Position numbers and translations under genes: made by a program
Source of the DNA: Zingiber officinale
Lineage: Eukaryota; Streptophyta; Magnoliopsida; Zingiberales; Zingiberaceae
DNA length: 64,000 nt
Assembly: GCF_018446385.1 (NCBI RefSeq)
Contig: NW_024589871.1
Location: forward strand, 186,001-250,000
Direction of reading: 5' to 3'
Notes under the pieces: model-generated
Told to the model about the DNA's origin: nothing
The model's database searches: none
The model's input: the letters and a program-made list of their open reading frames with translations, nothing else
In this document: positions 10,882 through 22,900 of the stretch, in pieces
How positions within the stretch are numbered: position 1 is the stretch's first letter
Layout: every line of letters starts with the position of its first letter

Positions 10882-12110
10882 GCGCTCTTCGATGAAATTT
10901 ATTTTATTTTTCTCTTCTATTTTATCGGAGAAATAGAATTTATTAAGTTAATTATCCATTTATCATGCTTTGGAATGAGCAGTTGGTTAACGAATGATAA
11001 TATTATCATCACGAGGCCTGGATCAAATTCTAACAAATTTATGAAGCAATGATTGATTGGGGTTTGACAGGTCAAATTGGGAAGAAACTTAATGTAATAT
11101 AATTAATATTGTGAATACCAAGTCTAATTAACACCTCTATCCTTTTTGCAGTTAATTCAATGGGTAGTGCTAAATGAGACCAGTCAGAATATATTTTATA
11201 AGTTATTATCAAGGACATTTTAATAATATTATATTTATATATTAATTACAAGCATGTACATATATATATATATATTACAATTCATTTATAACTGGTCAAA
11301 TTCTGACCAACAAAATTTACTGTAATTCAACCTGCCCCTAAGGGCTTCCAGAATGACGTTATTGCGGTTAATTCAAACTTCCCATAAGGTTTCCATAATA
11401 GCGTTAATACTTGAAGTATTAATGTCAACGTGGATATTTTTTAATAGTATTGTAATATTAACATGTTCAATTTTTTAAACGTGTTAATACCTACGGATTA
11501 AAAAAAATTAGCATATTACCATTACGTGTTCACACGTTAATAGCAATGTGAATGCCCTAAGGGCACTGTCTCACCCTCACAGAGGGGTGGGCCCTGCAGA
11601 CCCTGGGTGAGCCCCCCTCACTCCTTGTGAGGGTGAGGATCGTGCCTTTAGGGACGGGGTCGAATTAATTTTTTTTTTTATCAATAAGATTTATGATTTT
11701 ATATTTTAATTTAGTCATCTATATTAATGATTAATAGTCATCTATAATTTATTTCCTTTGATGAATTTATAAAAATACTGGGATAAATGAATCATGTTTT
11801 ACCATATAGATTTACTACTGGTTAATTTTTATCATATATATATATATATATATATACTTCTTTTATTTAAATTTATGAAATAATTAAATCTGGTCGCTTT
11901 AATATCTGCAACTAGCTAGTGTGACTTCATTAATTAAGTCATATTACTCTTAGGATTCGTGCGAGCTAAGGGATGCTAAATAGTTTTTATCATTTCTTAG
12001 CTTCCCTTTGTGCTCATCGTTAAATGTATAATAAAAACTTCAATTAATTTAAATGTCACATACATTATATTTTAATTTTAGTTGGTATTCATCTACTTAA
12101 GATAACTAAT
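10882..12110. other. Intergenic DNA with MITE-like inverted repeats and TA tracts
   Basis: TA microsatellites lie near 11262-11275 and 11833-11855. A possible small MITE lies at about 11178-11315, with inverted ends around ACCAGTCAGAAT and ATTCTGACCAAC. A second inverted-repeat element at 11335-11655 is listed separately. No gene was found. Confidence 0.45.
11335..11655. mobile_element. MITE-like element with a strong terminal hairpin
   Basis: The ends are related inverted CCCTAAGGGC-type sequences. The right part (11555-11653) folds on itself: CCCTAAGGGCACTGTCTCACCCTCAC pairs almost fully with 11627-11653. The middle carries repeated CGTGTTAATA/TATTAACG words. No coding capacity. Superfamily not assigned. 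Confidence 0.45.
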
Positions 12111-12117
12111 CTAAAGA

Positions 12118-13600
12118 GTCATTCTTTGCTCACAGCTTCCACTAAGGATTTCCTCCTCATAAATCTTCCTGAGGTGGAGCAGTTTTTTACAAGTTTGAGC
12201 ACAAGAATACAATAAGAACACAAAATCAAATACAATTGAAAACGACTTTACAATGAAGAACTTTGTTTTACGTGATCTATTGTTATTTGGAAATGCATCT
12301 TGTTAACATTGAAATGCATCAACACTTTGTTTCAGAATCTCCAAGAATCATCTACTTCAAATCTCCATGAGATCCCCTTTGTAGGATTGCTTTCGGACTG
12401 ATTTATGCTTCACAATCGATTGCCCTTATCCCTAATTTATTATCACATCAGATTCGACCGTTCAAACCTTTTAGGTTTTAGGATTTATGGCTTAGGGCTC
12501 TTTTTAGCCCTACCAATTGATTTATGGGCTAAATCAATTGATTGACAATTTCTAATCAATTAAGCTAATTAATTATGAAGTCTTCTATCCTTTCAAAAAA
12601 GCATTGTCAATCGATTGACAAGGTTGAATCAATTAGGTCAATCGATTCAATAAACTTTTGTTTCCTCATGAAACTTCTGTCAATCGATTTACTTAAGCCC
12701 AATCAATTTTGGACCTTATTGTGCTCCTGAGATAAGCCCTGGATCGATTGATTGCTTTGGGTCAATCGATTACACTAATCAATTGCCCAATCATAAACTC
12801 CGAATCCAAATTTAGGGTTCCTTTATCCAACCCTAAAGTCATCCGTGACTTAGCTTGTTGGGACTTTCTATTCCCGGTGGACTTCTAATCACCAAGTATT
12901 CGGTCCTCCATGACTTAAATTTTTCCCTTGTCAACTTCCTATTGGACTTCCGATCACGAAATGTCCGGTCCTCCATGATCTACTTAGACTTTTTCCTTAC
13001 CAACTTTTTAATGGAATTTTGATCACCAAATGTTCGGTCCTCCGTAACTCACTTGGATTTCCATTTTATCAATTTTTCATTGGACTTCAAGTATCTGGTC
13101 CTCCTTGACCCACTTAAACTTTTCCCTTACCAATTTCCCATTAGACTTTCGATCACCAAGTGTTCAGTCTTCCGTAGCCCACTTGGACTTTTCCCTTGCC
13201 AACTTCCTGTTGGACATCCGGTCACCAAGTGTCCAGTCCTCTGTGACCCACTTGAATTTTCCTCTTGTCAACTTCTCATTGGAATTTAGATTACCAAGTA
13301 TCTGGTCCTCTATGATCCACTTGAATTTTTTCCTTGTAAACTTCCTGTTGGACTTTCGATCACCAAGTGTCCAGTCCTCCGATCCACTTGGACTTCCCTC
13401 TTACCAATTTCCCGTTGGACTTCCAACATCGTCAAATATTCGATCAACCTTGATCTACTTGACTTCTCTCACATATTGATAAACATCAAAATCTAAACTC
13501 GAGCCAACTCAAGCTTAGTCAACATGATCAATCTTGACTCGAAGTCGATTGTACCAATAATTACTCATCTCAAACGGCTCAATATCGTCAGTCTCACACC
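12118..13600 (-). mobile_element. Old LTR relic, reverse orientation, with internal tandem array
   Basis: Its left end (GCTCACAGCTTCCACTAAG) matches the reverse complement of text near 7200-7240. ATCGATTGAC motifs follow, and then a tandem array at 12855-13460. It is the same LTR family as window positions 1-530 and 6.6-8.65 kb. It is a fossil without coding; edges are approximate. Confidence 0.55.
12855..13460. repeat. Tandem array, about 68-bp unit, roughly nine copies
   Basis: Diverged units share the core GATCACCAAGTGTCCGGTCC, then TCCATGACCCACTTGGACTT and CCTTGCCAACTTCC-TTGGACTT. Some spurious frames run through the array because the period is close to a multiple of three. Confidence 0.8.
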
Positions 13601-13609
13601 AAGATACAG

Positions 13610-15930
13610 GTAGAAAAATTACGGGAGATATTTTGCCCTAGTGCAGCGGCCTTTTGCATAGGAGAGGTCAGACATCTAATACGATATTTTGCACCCGCTA
13701 CAAATTAATTCCAAGACCGATTGGAGCAAAATATTAGAAATACAATCAAAGTCTCACATTAAAAATACATAGAAAAAATCATGTGTTTAAAAGAAGAAAG
13801 ATATCTCTATTAGTATAAGGACTTTTGAGTATATCGTAAAAGTAAATTCATGAGAGTTTAGGCTCAAAGTAGATAATATTATATCATTATAAAGATATAT
13901 GAATTCTTTTAGTCCTAACAAGTGGTATTAAAGTCATGATCCAGATCCATGTTTGTAAAATCATGATCCTGGATCATACGATCCTACGATCCAAAAGCAC
14001 AAATCGATCTAGGATCGGCAGAATCAATTTGTACAGTAAGTTACAGTATGATCAATAGGATCGGAACAGAATTGGTAGTATCGTAACAAGATTGGAGCAG
14101 AATAAGAGCAAGATCGGTGGAAGTTTTGAGAGGTCATAACTTTTGACTCGGATTGAACAACGAGACCTATAATATATCACATCAAAGCTCGTTCAGAGAT
14201 TTTTAATAAATTATAAAGTTTATCCTTAACCACCCTATTTTAAACTCAAAAAATATTATTTAAATCTTTTTCGGAGGCCTAGAAGATTTTATCTTTTTTT
14301 ATTATCTTTTTTTCATCTTGTTAGGGTTTTAAATTATTTAAACATATGTTTAATTATTTTTTAGTTAGTTTTTTATCAATAATATTCAATCATTTTTTTC
14401 CCAAAATGATAGTTTTTGGATACCTATTGTCTAGTATTGTGTGGCATCAACCAGTCTTTAGAAGATTATTTTCGACTTTCATGTTTAAATCAAAGGATTT
14501 AATAGTTTTTGTTATGTACGTTAAGTAATTTGTTGGCCTTTAAATTGGATCATCTTATAAACTAAGGAAATATTTTTGAGGTTGAATGTATTATTATTAT
14601 TGTGTTGATAGAAATTTTATATTCTTTCATTTTATGATATAAAAATATAAATATTATTATTATGCGAGAATGGTAATTAAATTACTAGTTAATTTAAATT
14701 TGTATATAGTAATGTAATATGAGGTGTTAAGTGTAAATGATTGCATATATATGCAATATTAGTTATGCATTTATATGTAAATGAATTTTTTAGGTATTTT
14801 TCTAATTATTAATCATGTATGATAAAGTTTTAAGAGTTTTTTGTAGAATCGTACAATTCTACGATCTGATCCCGACCGATCCGATCTGATCCTGACCCTA
14901 GATTATGCGTAGGATCGTGATTCTACAAACTATGATTCAGATTGAGCTATGTGGATGGAATAGTAGCCTTAAACGAAGGAGGCGGGGACTCCCAAAAATA
15001 CTAGGGGAGTCATGGTCCAGATCAAGCCATGTGGATGAAATAGTGGCTTTCAACAAAGAAGGTGAGGGCTCTCGGAAATACTAGAGGAGCCATGGTCTAG
15101 ATCGAGCTATGTGAATGGAATAGTGGCCTTGAATGAAAGAGCTCCCGGAAATACTAGGAGATTCATGGTCCAGATCGAGTCATGTGGGTGGAATAGTGGC
15201 CTTGAACGAAGGAGGCGGGGGCTCGCAAAGGAGTGAACTCTAAGCTAAAAATTCAAACAAGTCAAGGGAGTCTGGATAGTTAGCGAAAATCCTGAGGGAG
15301 TGAACCTATGTGGTGAAAAGTACAAGCAGATCAAGATGTGAGTAAAATAGTGGCATTGAACGAAGGAGGTGGGGGCTCCCGAAAATACTAAGGAAGTCAT
15401 GGTCTAGATTAAGTCATGTCGGTGGAATAGTGGCCTTGAATAAAAGAGGTGGAGGCTCTCAGAGAAGTGAACTCTAAGCGAAAAATCCAAGCAGGTCAAC
15501 GGTGATCAGATGCTTAGCGGAAATCCTGGGGAGTGAATCCTAGATGATGAAAAGTCTAAGCATGTCAAGGGTGACCGGATGAGCTACCAAAGAAGTGAAC
15601 TCTAAGCAAAAGTCCAAATAAATCAAAGGTGACTGGATACTTGGTGGAAATCATAGTGGAGTTAATCTTAGGTGGTGAAAATTTTAAGAGGTCAATGGTG
15701 ACAAGATGTTTGGCGAAAATCTCAGGGAAATGAACTTTGCATGGTGAATATAATCAAAGTTCAATATTAGTGGTCATTAAAGGAAGAATGATTGAGAATA
15801 TAATTATAGTCTCCCATTGGAAATAATAAAATGATCATAGATTTAAATAATACAAAATATCTCAAGTAGAACTAAAATATACATAGCACTTAGGTTCAAA
15901 TGGACAATAAATGGAGTTTTATAATTTGTT
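13610..15930 (+). mobile_element. LTR retroelement relic with primer-binding site, no coding region
   Basis: An LTR end (TTTTAGTCCTAACA, ending near 13918) is followed directly by AGTGGTATTAAAGTCATG, a primer-binding site for initiator Met-tRNA in slightly decayed form. Similar LTR-type text (TCTCCCATTGGAAATA, TTAGGTTCAAATGGACAAT) returns at about 15790-15920. The interior has no gag or pol frame and consists largely of tandem repeats. It is broken and old. Confidence 0.55.
14925..15470. repeat. Tandem array, about 85-95-bp unit, around five copies
   Basis: Units contain TCATGGTCCAGATCGAGCCATG, then GGAATAGTGGCCTTGAACGAAGGAGG and GGGGCTCCCGAAAATACTAG. From 15230 to 15750 they grade into a second repeat built on GAAGTGAACTCTAAGC and GTCAAGGGTGACCGGATG. 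Confidence 0.75.
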
Positions 15931-16726
15931 TTGTAATGTGGATTAATTAATTAAACTTCTAAGTAAAATGGCTAGGACCATTTCTTCAGCTACCATCAGA
16001 GTCTTATTCAATTATTTCTGATCGAAATAAAATAAGCATAGAAGACAAACTGTTGGAGAACGAAATGGCCAAAGATGATTAATTCGAAGAAACTAAAATA
16101 TATATCTTTGAATATATATAATTATAATATTTTCTTTCTTTTTATTTTTTTGTCAATGCTGAAACTTAATTATTTAGACAACTAAATTAATATCTCCCAG
16201 AGAGAACTATAAAATAAAAATATTTTCAAGTTAAGATGAATTAAGAGACCGTCAACCTACTTTTCACAATCATCGTAATGATCATTCATTATTCAATAAA
16301 AAAATAGCTCCTTTTATTTTCATAGAAAGATACAATATTGTTGTAATTAAGATTATCATAAAATGGGAATATGATAATTTTTAATAAAATTAATTGATTT
16401 GGGGCCAATTAAGGTGCTTTACAAATTACAAGAGCACTCTTTGTAAGACACTTTAATATATTCTCTCACCTATCAAGATAAAATTAAGAAAATATTTTTA
16501 TTTCTTAAACTCCTTTATTTTCATTTAAAATGAGTAATATAAGGTCATCAAATATTTTAGTAAAAAAAAATTATGAAAAAATATTTTTGTAAAACACTCT
16601 GGACAAATAGGACTTTGAAATTCATAGATTCTTTTACTTTTTGTCGTAGGTGATAAATATTTATTTAATCTATCATAATCCTTTTAAATCATAAGGTCAG
16701 TTTGTAATTAATCACTGGATAAATTG
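15931..16726. other. AT-rich intergenic DNA, nothing recognised
   Basis: No supported gene, RNA or repeat end. Confidence 0.5.
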
Positions 16727-17668
16727 TTTCTTCGAAAATTTTGATCTTTCTCCGAAAATCGATGAAATAGAAATATGGGGATGTGGTACTCCCATTGACG
16801 ATCTATAGACTCTGCTCCAACTTATAATACGGATTATGTCAATGTCGAGCCAGGGAAAAGCTCTCCGATACGCTCAAGTCAATCACCGCCGATAAAGTAG
16901 AAGGCGGAGCAACAAAAATAAACAGTAATGAGAACAGTGTCTATCGCGTATCGCGTACCTCCGCTGATTCTTGAACCCCCCTTTATATAGCTTTTGTAGT
17001 ACGCGTGCATGCTCCCCAAGACAAGCAGCTTCCCAAAATTTTCCCTGAAAAGACTTGTTAGTAAAGTGTGTCACTAACACAGTACCTTAACGAGCCGAGC
17101 ATATCTCCGAAATGACAGTGGAAGCTTCCGTCGTACGATCTTCTGATTATCCATGCCCAGTGTCAACGGTACTAACTCCCAAAAAGATGTCGATGGATAT
17201 CAGAGGGAGTATACTGCTAGGTCGAGCGGGTTGGCTGCTCGGCCAGAATTTTGTTGCTCCTATGTCTCGTCCGCTCAGACGGAGCTTCGCTACTCCTATG
17301 CATGTATCTGCTCGACCGTAACTCCGTTGTTCCTATGTCTTGTTTGCTCGGCCGTAATTTCCCTGTGCTTGTGTCACATCCGCTCGATCGAAGTTTCACT
17401 TTATCAATGTCGAGTCATGCTGTCTGGCCAAGCGAGGTAACCACTCGGCCCGGCATCTGCACATCGTCTCCTCTGTCCGACGTCCAATACTCCATTAAGC
17501 GTTGGTCATTTGATACCTCCCCATGTCAAGGGCAGGATCAGACCGGGACCTTCTTCCCTCGATCGGGACATGCTCACTCGACCGGTTAATACTATTTGTA
17601 CATTGACCGTCTTGATTTGGATCTATATAGTAATCATTATCCTCTACCGAATGGGACCCTCCTTGTCA
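16727..17668 (-). mobile_element. LTR-like repeat, copy 1 of 3
   Basis: It shares long stretches with 44794-45750 and 27265-28046, for example AGTGTCTATCGC, TTTATATAG, CCGAGCATAT and many CTCGGCCG-like words. It is read as a solo LTR in reverse orientation, ending near CCTTGTCA, with a TATA-like stretch. No target-site duplication was found and the family is undetermined. Its right edge lies about 400 bp before the LEA start codon. Confidence 0.5.
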
Positions 17669-17706
17669 CCCCCATCATATTTATATCCGTTAGAAATTGA
17701 TCTTCC

Positions 17707-17891
17707 ACCGACCATCCTTATAATATAAAGACAAAGCCGACAGATGTCCGGAGTCTTACTAGCTCTTCTCTTACGTGTCGCATTTCAACTCCATCTATAC
17801 TGACCGTTGACCAAACTAACATGCACGTGTCAATCTTGCCAGACGACGTGTTACAATCTCTGTTCTTGCCTTCCCACGACGCAGCCATGCA
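17707..17891 (+). promoter_or_regulatory. ABRE/DRE/RY motif cluster in the LEA promoter
   Basis: ABRE-type ACGTGTC occurs at 17773-17779, CACGTGTC at 17824-17831 and ACGTGT at 17846-17851. A DRE core ACCGAC lies at 17707-17712 and an RY-type CATGCA at 17886-17891. Such motifs bind ABA-response bZIP, DREB and B3 (ABI3-type) factors. Their grouping just before a LEA gene fits ABA-, drought- and seed-linked expression. Motif presence is seen; function is inferred. Confidence 0.6.
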
Positions 17892-17951
17892 CACTTCCAC
17901 GTACTACCGCTCTTCTGTATATTGAATCTTCCTCTCCTCCCCCGTCACTGC

Positions 17952-17958
17952 TATATAA
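17952..17958 (+). promoter_or_regulatory. TATA box of the LEA gene
   Basis: TATATAA lies 113 bases before the ATG at 18065 and just downstream of the ABRE cluster. Confidence 0.6.
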
Positions 17959-18064
17959 CGCAACTTCGAACTCGGGAAGACACGATACAGTTGGATTTTG
18001 CGGAACTATTTTGTGCGATTTTTGGCTTAGTGAGAGTAGTTCAATCATCAAGCAGTTTGTCGCC

Positions 18065-19507
18065 ATGGCGTCGAGGCGAGAGGAGCGGGCTGAGGCGGAG
18101 GCTAGGAAGGCTGCGGACGAGCTCGCTGCCAGCCGCAGCGATCGCGAGCAGCGGCGCCGGGCTGATCTCGAGCGCGAGGAGTTGCTTTTACAGACGCAGC
18201 AGCACGGCCAGACCGCCGAGGAGCGCCGCGGTGGTGTCCTAGAGAGCCTCAAGGAGGGAACTAAGTCCCTCTTCGGCGCGATCACCGGGCGGACTCAGGA
18301 AGCCTCGGAGAAGACTGCGGAGAAGGCAGGGGAGACCAGGGACGCCGCCTTGGAAAAGGCCAAGGAGACAAAGGATTCGGCGGTGGAGAAGGCGGGCAAG
18401 ACGAAAGACGCCGTCTGGGAAAAGGCCAAGGAGACTAAGGATTCGACGGAGGAGAAGGCGAGAGAGATGAAGGACGCTACAGCACAGAAAACAGAGGCGG
18501 CGAAGGAGAAGATGGGGGAGTACAAGGACTCGGCAGTCAACACGGCTAAGGAGGCGAAGAACCAGACGGTGGGGAAGGCGGAGGAGTACAAAGATTACAT
18601 ATCCGAGAAGGCAAGGGAGGCAAGAGACACTACCGGCGAGAAGGCGGGGGAGTACAAGGAGTCGGCAGAGGAGAGGGGAAGGCAGGCGGCTGAGAAGGCG
18701 AGGGAGACCAAGGACTCTGTAGCCGAGAAGACCGACAAGACGACATCGCAAGCAGCTGACAAGACAAGGGAAACCAAGGACACGGCTACGGAGATGACAA
18801 AGGAGGCGGCGGAGTCTGCCAAGCAGAAACTGGAGGAGTACAAGGACGCCGCGGCTGATGCCGCTCGTAAAGCACGAGATTACTTAGCAGGAACAGGGGA
18901 AGTGACGAAGGTATTGATACTACTCTACGCAAAGTGAAGCAATGCGTATATAATCTTAATTATTCTTTGATGTGCTTCAGGAGAAGTTGGCGGAGGCAGA
19001 GGACAAGGCGAGGGAGAAAATGGAAGAGGCCAAGCGAGAGGCAAACCGCGAAAAGGAAGAGGAAGGAAGGGAAAGAGAAGAAGAGGAGCGGCGGCGGTCG
19101 GTGCACGAGTATGCAATTCCCGGCTAACATCAGCTTTAAATATTTTCTCAAGAGTTCGTAAGTAAAATATTTGTCAATTTTTTGATTTGATATAAATGTG
19201 CAGGGGGCAGGAGAAAGAGAGCGGAGGTGGGCTGGTCAGCGCAATAGGGAGCGTGGCTGAGTCGATCAAGGATAAGCTTTCGTTATCCAAGGACGAGGAG
19301 GAGGAGGAGGAGGAGCGGCGGGAGCCGGTGAAGAAAGAAGACGTGACGGTAGTCTGTCCGGCGGTAAAGGAAAGGGACGACGATGTAATGGTGCGAGTGA
19401 AAGAGGCGGACCAGTCGACGGGGCAGTGGTTCAATGACGTGGGGAAGCTGGGCGAAGAGGGGACGGGGCCGCCGGCGCTCCACGACGGGAGACATGGGAA
19501 GAAGTGA
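18065..19507 (+). CDS. Group 3 late embryogenesis abundant protein, ECP63-like
   Basis: Exons 18065-18910, 18981-19108 and 19204-19507 join in frame with GT-AG introns into 425 residues. Residues 1-45 are a charged helix starting MASRREERAEAEARKAADEL. Residues from about 85 to 270 are many 11-residue repeats of the LEA_4 type (EKAKETKDSAV, EKAGEYKESAE), Lys-, Glu- and Ala-rich, without Cys and with one Trp. After intron 1 comes a strongly charged Glu/Arg stretch. The end has an SAIGSVAESIKDKL block and ADQSTGQWFNDVGK, the same layout as Arabidopsis ECP63. The family forms amphipathic helices on drying and protects proteins and membranes; it acts in the cytosol. No signal peptide. The start lies 113 bases after a TATA box. 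A polyadenylation-type AATAAA is at 19592-19597. Family assignment is firm; stress role is from the family. Confidence 0.93.
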
Positions 19508-19955
19508 TCGCTTTGTTAACGTTGCACGCGTCTCTCCGACTCCATTAGCGAGTCGTTGCCTGTTTTTTCCTTTTCTTTGGACGTGTAAGATAATAAAATC
19601 CAGTTTTTGTTGCGCACTTCGACTCAACAAAATAATAAGAGATAGGTTCAATAAAGTATCCAATTCCAAAAAACTAAGGGAATGAAGCAGAAGAATGAAC
19701 TGAAGGATTTAAGGAAGCACCAAAAAAAGGAGAATCAGATCTCCAGTGTCCGGCACATGCAAAAAAATTATCAAGAATAATATTTTTTTTCCATCTACGA
19801 CTTCACATTATCAATAGAAGCGACCATTTTCTGACTTGAACATTACTTGTATCTGTTGCTATTTTGGGAAGAGAAAGCAACGCTAAAAGAAGACTGAAGG
19901 CAACTGGAATTTTGTTCTACCGAAGGACTAGTCATCTGTGCGTTGAGGTCAGTGG

Positions 19956-22900
19956 CTATTCTGATTCAAGTGCCTCAATCTCGTAGCGCACCTCCTCCAA
20001 GTGTTCGTTAATGGTTGTCACTGTATCCTGCATGCCGCAGATGGCCTCCTTGAGTGCACCGTCATATGCGGCATCAGCTTCTGCGTCTTCAGTTCCAGCA
20101 GCTTCAGTGATCTCCTGGAGATGAACACATTCGTGTTGGGTTGAACTCTGGTACCTGCAATTCTCATGGCTCACCAGCCGTTCAGATGGTCGACCTGCCT
20201 TCTTTAATATCTGTATCCTTGCAGTCTGGCAACAAAGTGAAGAGGCATCAGGAAAGCAAAAAAACTAGTAGAATATCAGTAACCGCTGAGATATTGCCTT
20301 TCAACTAATTGTAAATTTGTAGTCAGGAAAAAGGAAAATGAAGAATCAGCATTGTTGTAACTAGGTTTACTTTTTGCAAGCAACAGTATATGGGTTTTTG
20401 AGATCAGAATCTCCAGGATTAAATTAAACAAAATTACTTAAAGAGGTATCTGGTTAAGTAATTCCTTAGAGTTTGCCAAGTTTACAGAAATTCAAATTTT
20501 CAATCAATCTAATTATGCTGCTGAGCAAGCCATGCTAAACTCTTGTACTAAGATGGGATCAAGAAATGTCTGCAGGATAAACTCTAATCAAAGCTTACAG
20601 ATTACAAGTATGAAATCAACATTTAAAGCTTTAGAGGCAAGATTCATTCCCCTCAACTAAAATTTTGAATATTTAAAGCTACTAGATGGAATTGTTAATC
20701 ATTGTGATCTATAAATCCATACTATACTAATCCAGAATTGCTATTCGGGTTATGCTTCAAAGAACAGGACCGAGTTCTAGAAAAAAAACTCCTTAAATTC
20801 TTCATCATTCAAACCAGAGTAAAGCTGTCTTCTATCAGCTGATTGCTGTGGCGTGCTGGCTTTAACATCATTTTGAAATTGAAATATCTCCACTTCGTCA
20901 AACCTTTCTTGAAAGACACTTGGGAGGGTACCTCCATCAAACATGTTTATATCCATTAACTTGAGAGGTTATCATGTCAAAAGATCCAAGCCATGCAACA
21001 TGTGACAAAACTGCAATATTGAGAGAGTCAGCAGAAATAGCCAGTACTTTTACTAATTTCAGGCTCATGTCTTGTCCACTGGGTTCCCTCATATACAGTA
21101 AACTCTTTCTTCAACATCCCATCGTGTTGCGTACAATAATCACAAAACAACTTTGACACTTATTCTCAGGTCAGCAGTTAACAATAATTCATTCTAAACA
21201 AGTTGGATAGTCTACAATAAGTGATAGGTAGCTAGAGAAAACAAAATATGTAAAGGTTAGGTGAAGGAGGTATGACATGTTTGGCTGCGATCAGGAAAAA
21301 AAATTGAAATAACGAATATAGAGGAGCTAAAGGAACATGTGGCAAACACAGCATACAAAATGCAGTTTCTGTTTTTCCTGAGCCTGGACAGCTTTCAGAA
21401 GAGCAGCAAGATCCTCACGGTTTAGATCTGGCATCTTAAGTAATGATTCCATTTCAAGAACCTGAAGGGAAAAAAAATCAACATTGGATATTTAGAAACA
21501 AATTTGATAATCAACCATAGAACATTTTTATACTTGTTTTGAACAATCATTGAACTCCACTGTTATCTCCTTGCAGAGCTGCTGGAAGGCCAACTCTCCT
21601 CCATTGCTCAGATAATCCATAAAACCACTGGATGAAAATTCAAATCAATTTTTGACAAGAATAGACGTCTCCAACAAGTGAAAAAGCAAACAATCCAACA
21701 GTAATATTGGGATAAATTTCTAGCATCAAGAATGTTTTTTGTATGCCAATGAAAATGGAATATGAAAAGGCAAACAATCCAACAATACAATGTGGAAGCC
21801 TGATTTTTTTTTTCTCGGTGGATTACCTGCTATTGATCAATCGTTGGATTGTATAAGATTGATCAGACTCCTGTCATTCTATGGGATGTCTGCAGCGGCT
21901 GGTTAGTTTGTGAGGCTCATTGGTCAGTTAGGAGAACCAGTCTTTCTACCTCTTATATTTGCCTGAGATTAAAAATGCAATGCAAAGCACCCATTTGCAT
22001 TCTGGAATGCATATGACGGGTATGTTTACAAAATTTACTCTGAGATTTTGGCGCAAGCAAGGATTTCTCCTCCCCCCATCAGACTGTTCACCTTATGCAA
22101 TATATCACATCTACTCCTGCCAATAAAATGCCAGCATTTTATGTACTAGGATGGGGAGGAAGGTTTTCTTTAATGTTAACCATCTGTGCTTAACTCGACA
22201 AGGAACGCCACAGGTAATGCTGGCTGCTGAGGACAATGATCGCTACAGAAATGCCTACAATGGGAACTCTAAATCTAACCAGCAGACTGAATCAACACTA
22301 TTAGTTTGGTGTGAAAGGTTTTCTCTGATTGCCTCTGCAGTCAGCTCCGAGTCTCCGTCGAGGGAGGTCACAGGTAACATCCAGGACAAGGAATAGAATC
22401 ACTACAGAAGATGGAAACTCTAAATCTAACAAACTGAATGAGGAATACACAACTTTCTAACCTTGTCATACTTCTATTCCTAGGCAAAGCATGCTCAATG
22501 AAGAGACTCTGCAGATTTCCTGTTTGGTGATCGCATATGTAACTGAAGAGATTTGTATGATTCTGTAAGCATTATATTGGACTTTGACCGGGCAAATGAG
22601 GTAGATTTTTCTTAACTGGTTTCCAAAAAGTAGGAAACTGTGCTTCAAAAAATTATTCAAAATAAAGAGAAAATCCCTTTTACTACAACTGTTCATCTCA
22701 TATAGGTAAATCAACCAAAGGGTCTGGCACGTAAACCTTTTGGTTTTGGTGACCTCCCTCTTCTCACACTTGTTCAACTTACCAACTCACAAGGAGAAAT
22801 TTGATGAAGTTTTCACTTCTGGCATGGATACAACTGCAAAACGTAAGTCTGAAGCTGATAGTCTCCTCTGGTCGGATGATGCTATTAATCAAGTTATCTC

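Noticed and set aside
17851-18285. 144-codon minus-strand frame over the LEA promoter and start
   Set aside because: It crosses the TATA box and start of a well-supported gene on the other strand and has no domain.
18239-18751. 170-codon minus-strand frame inside the LEA exon, and others nearby
   Set aside because: Antisense shadow of the Lys/Glu repeats (Leu/Arg-rich nonsense). The LEA frame splices cleanly.
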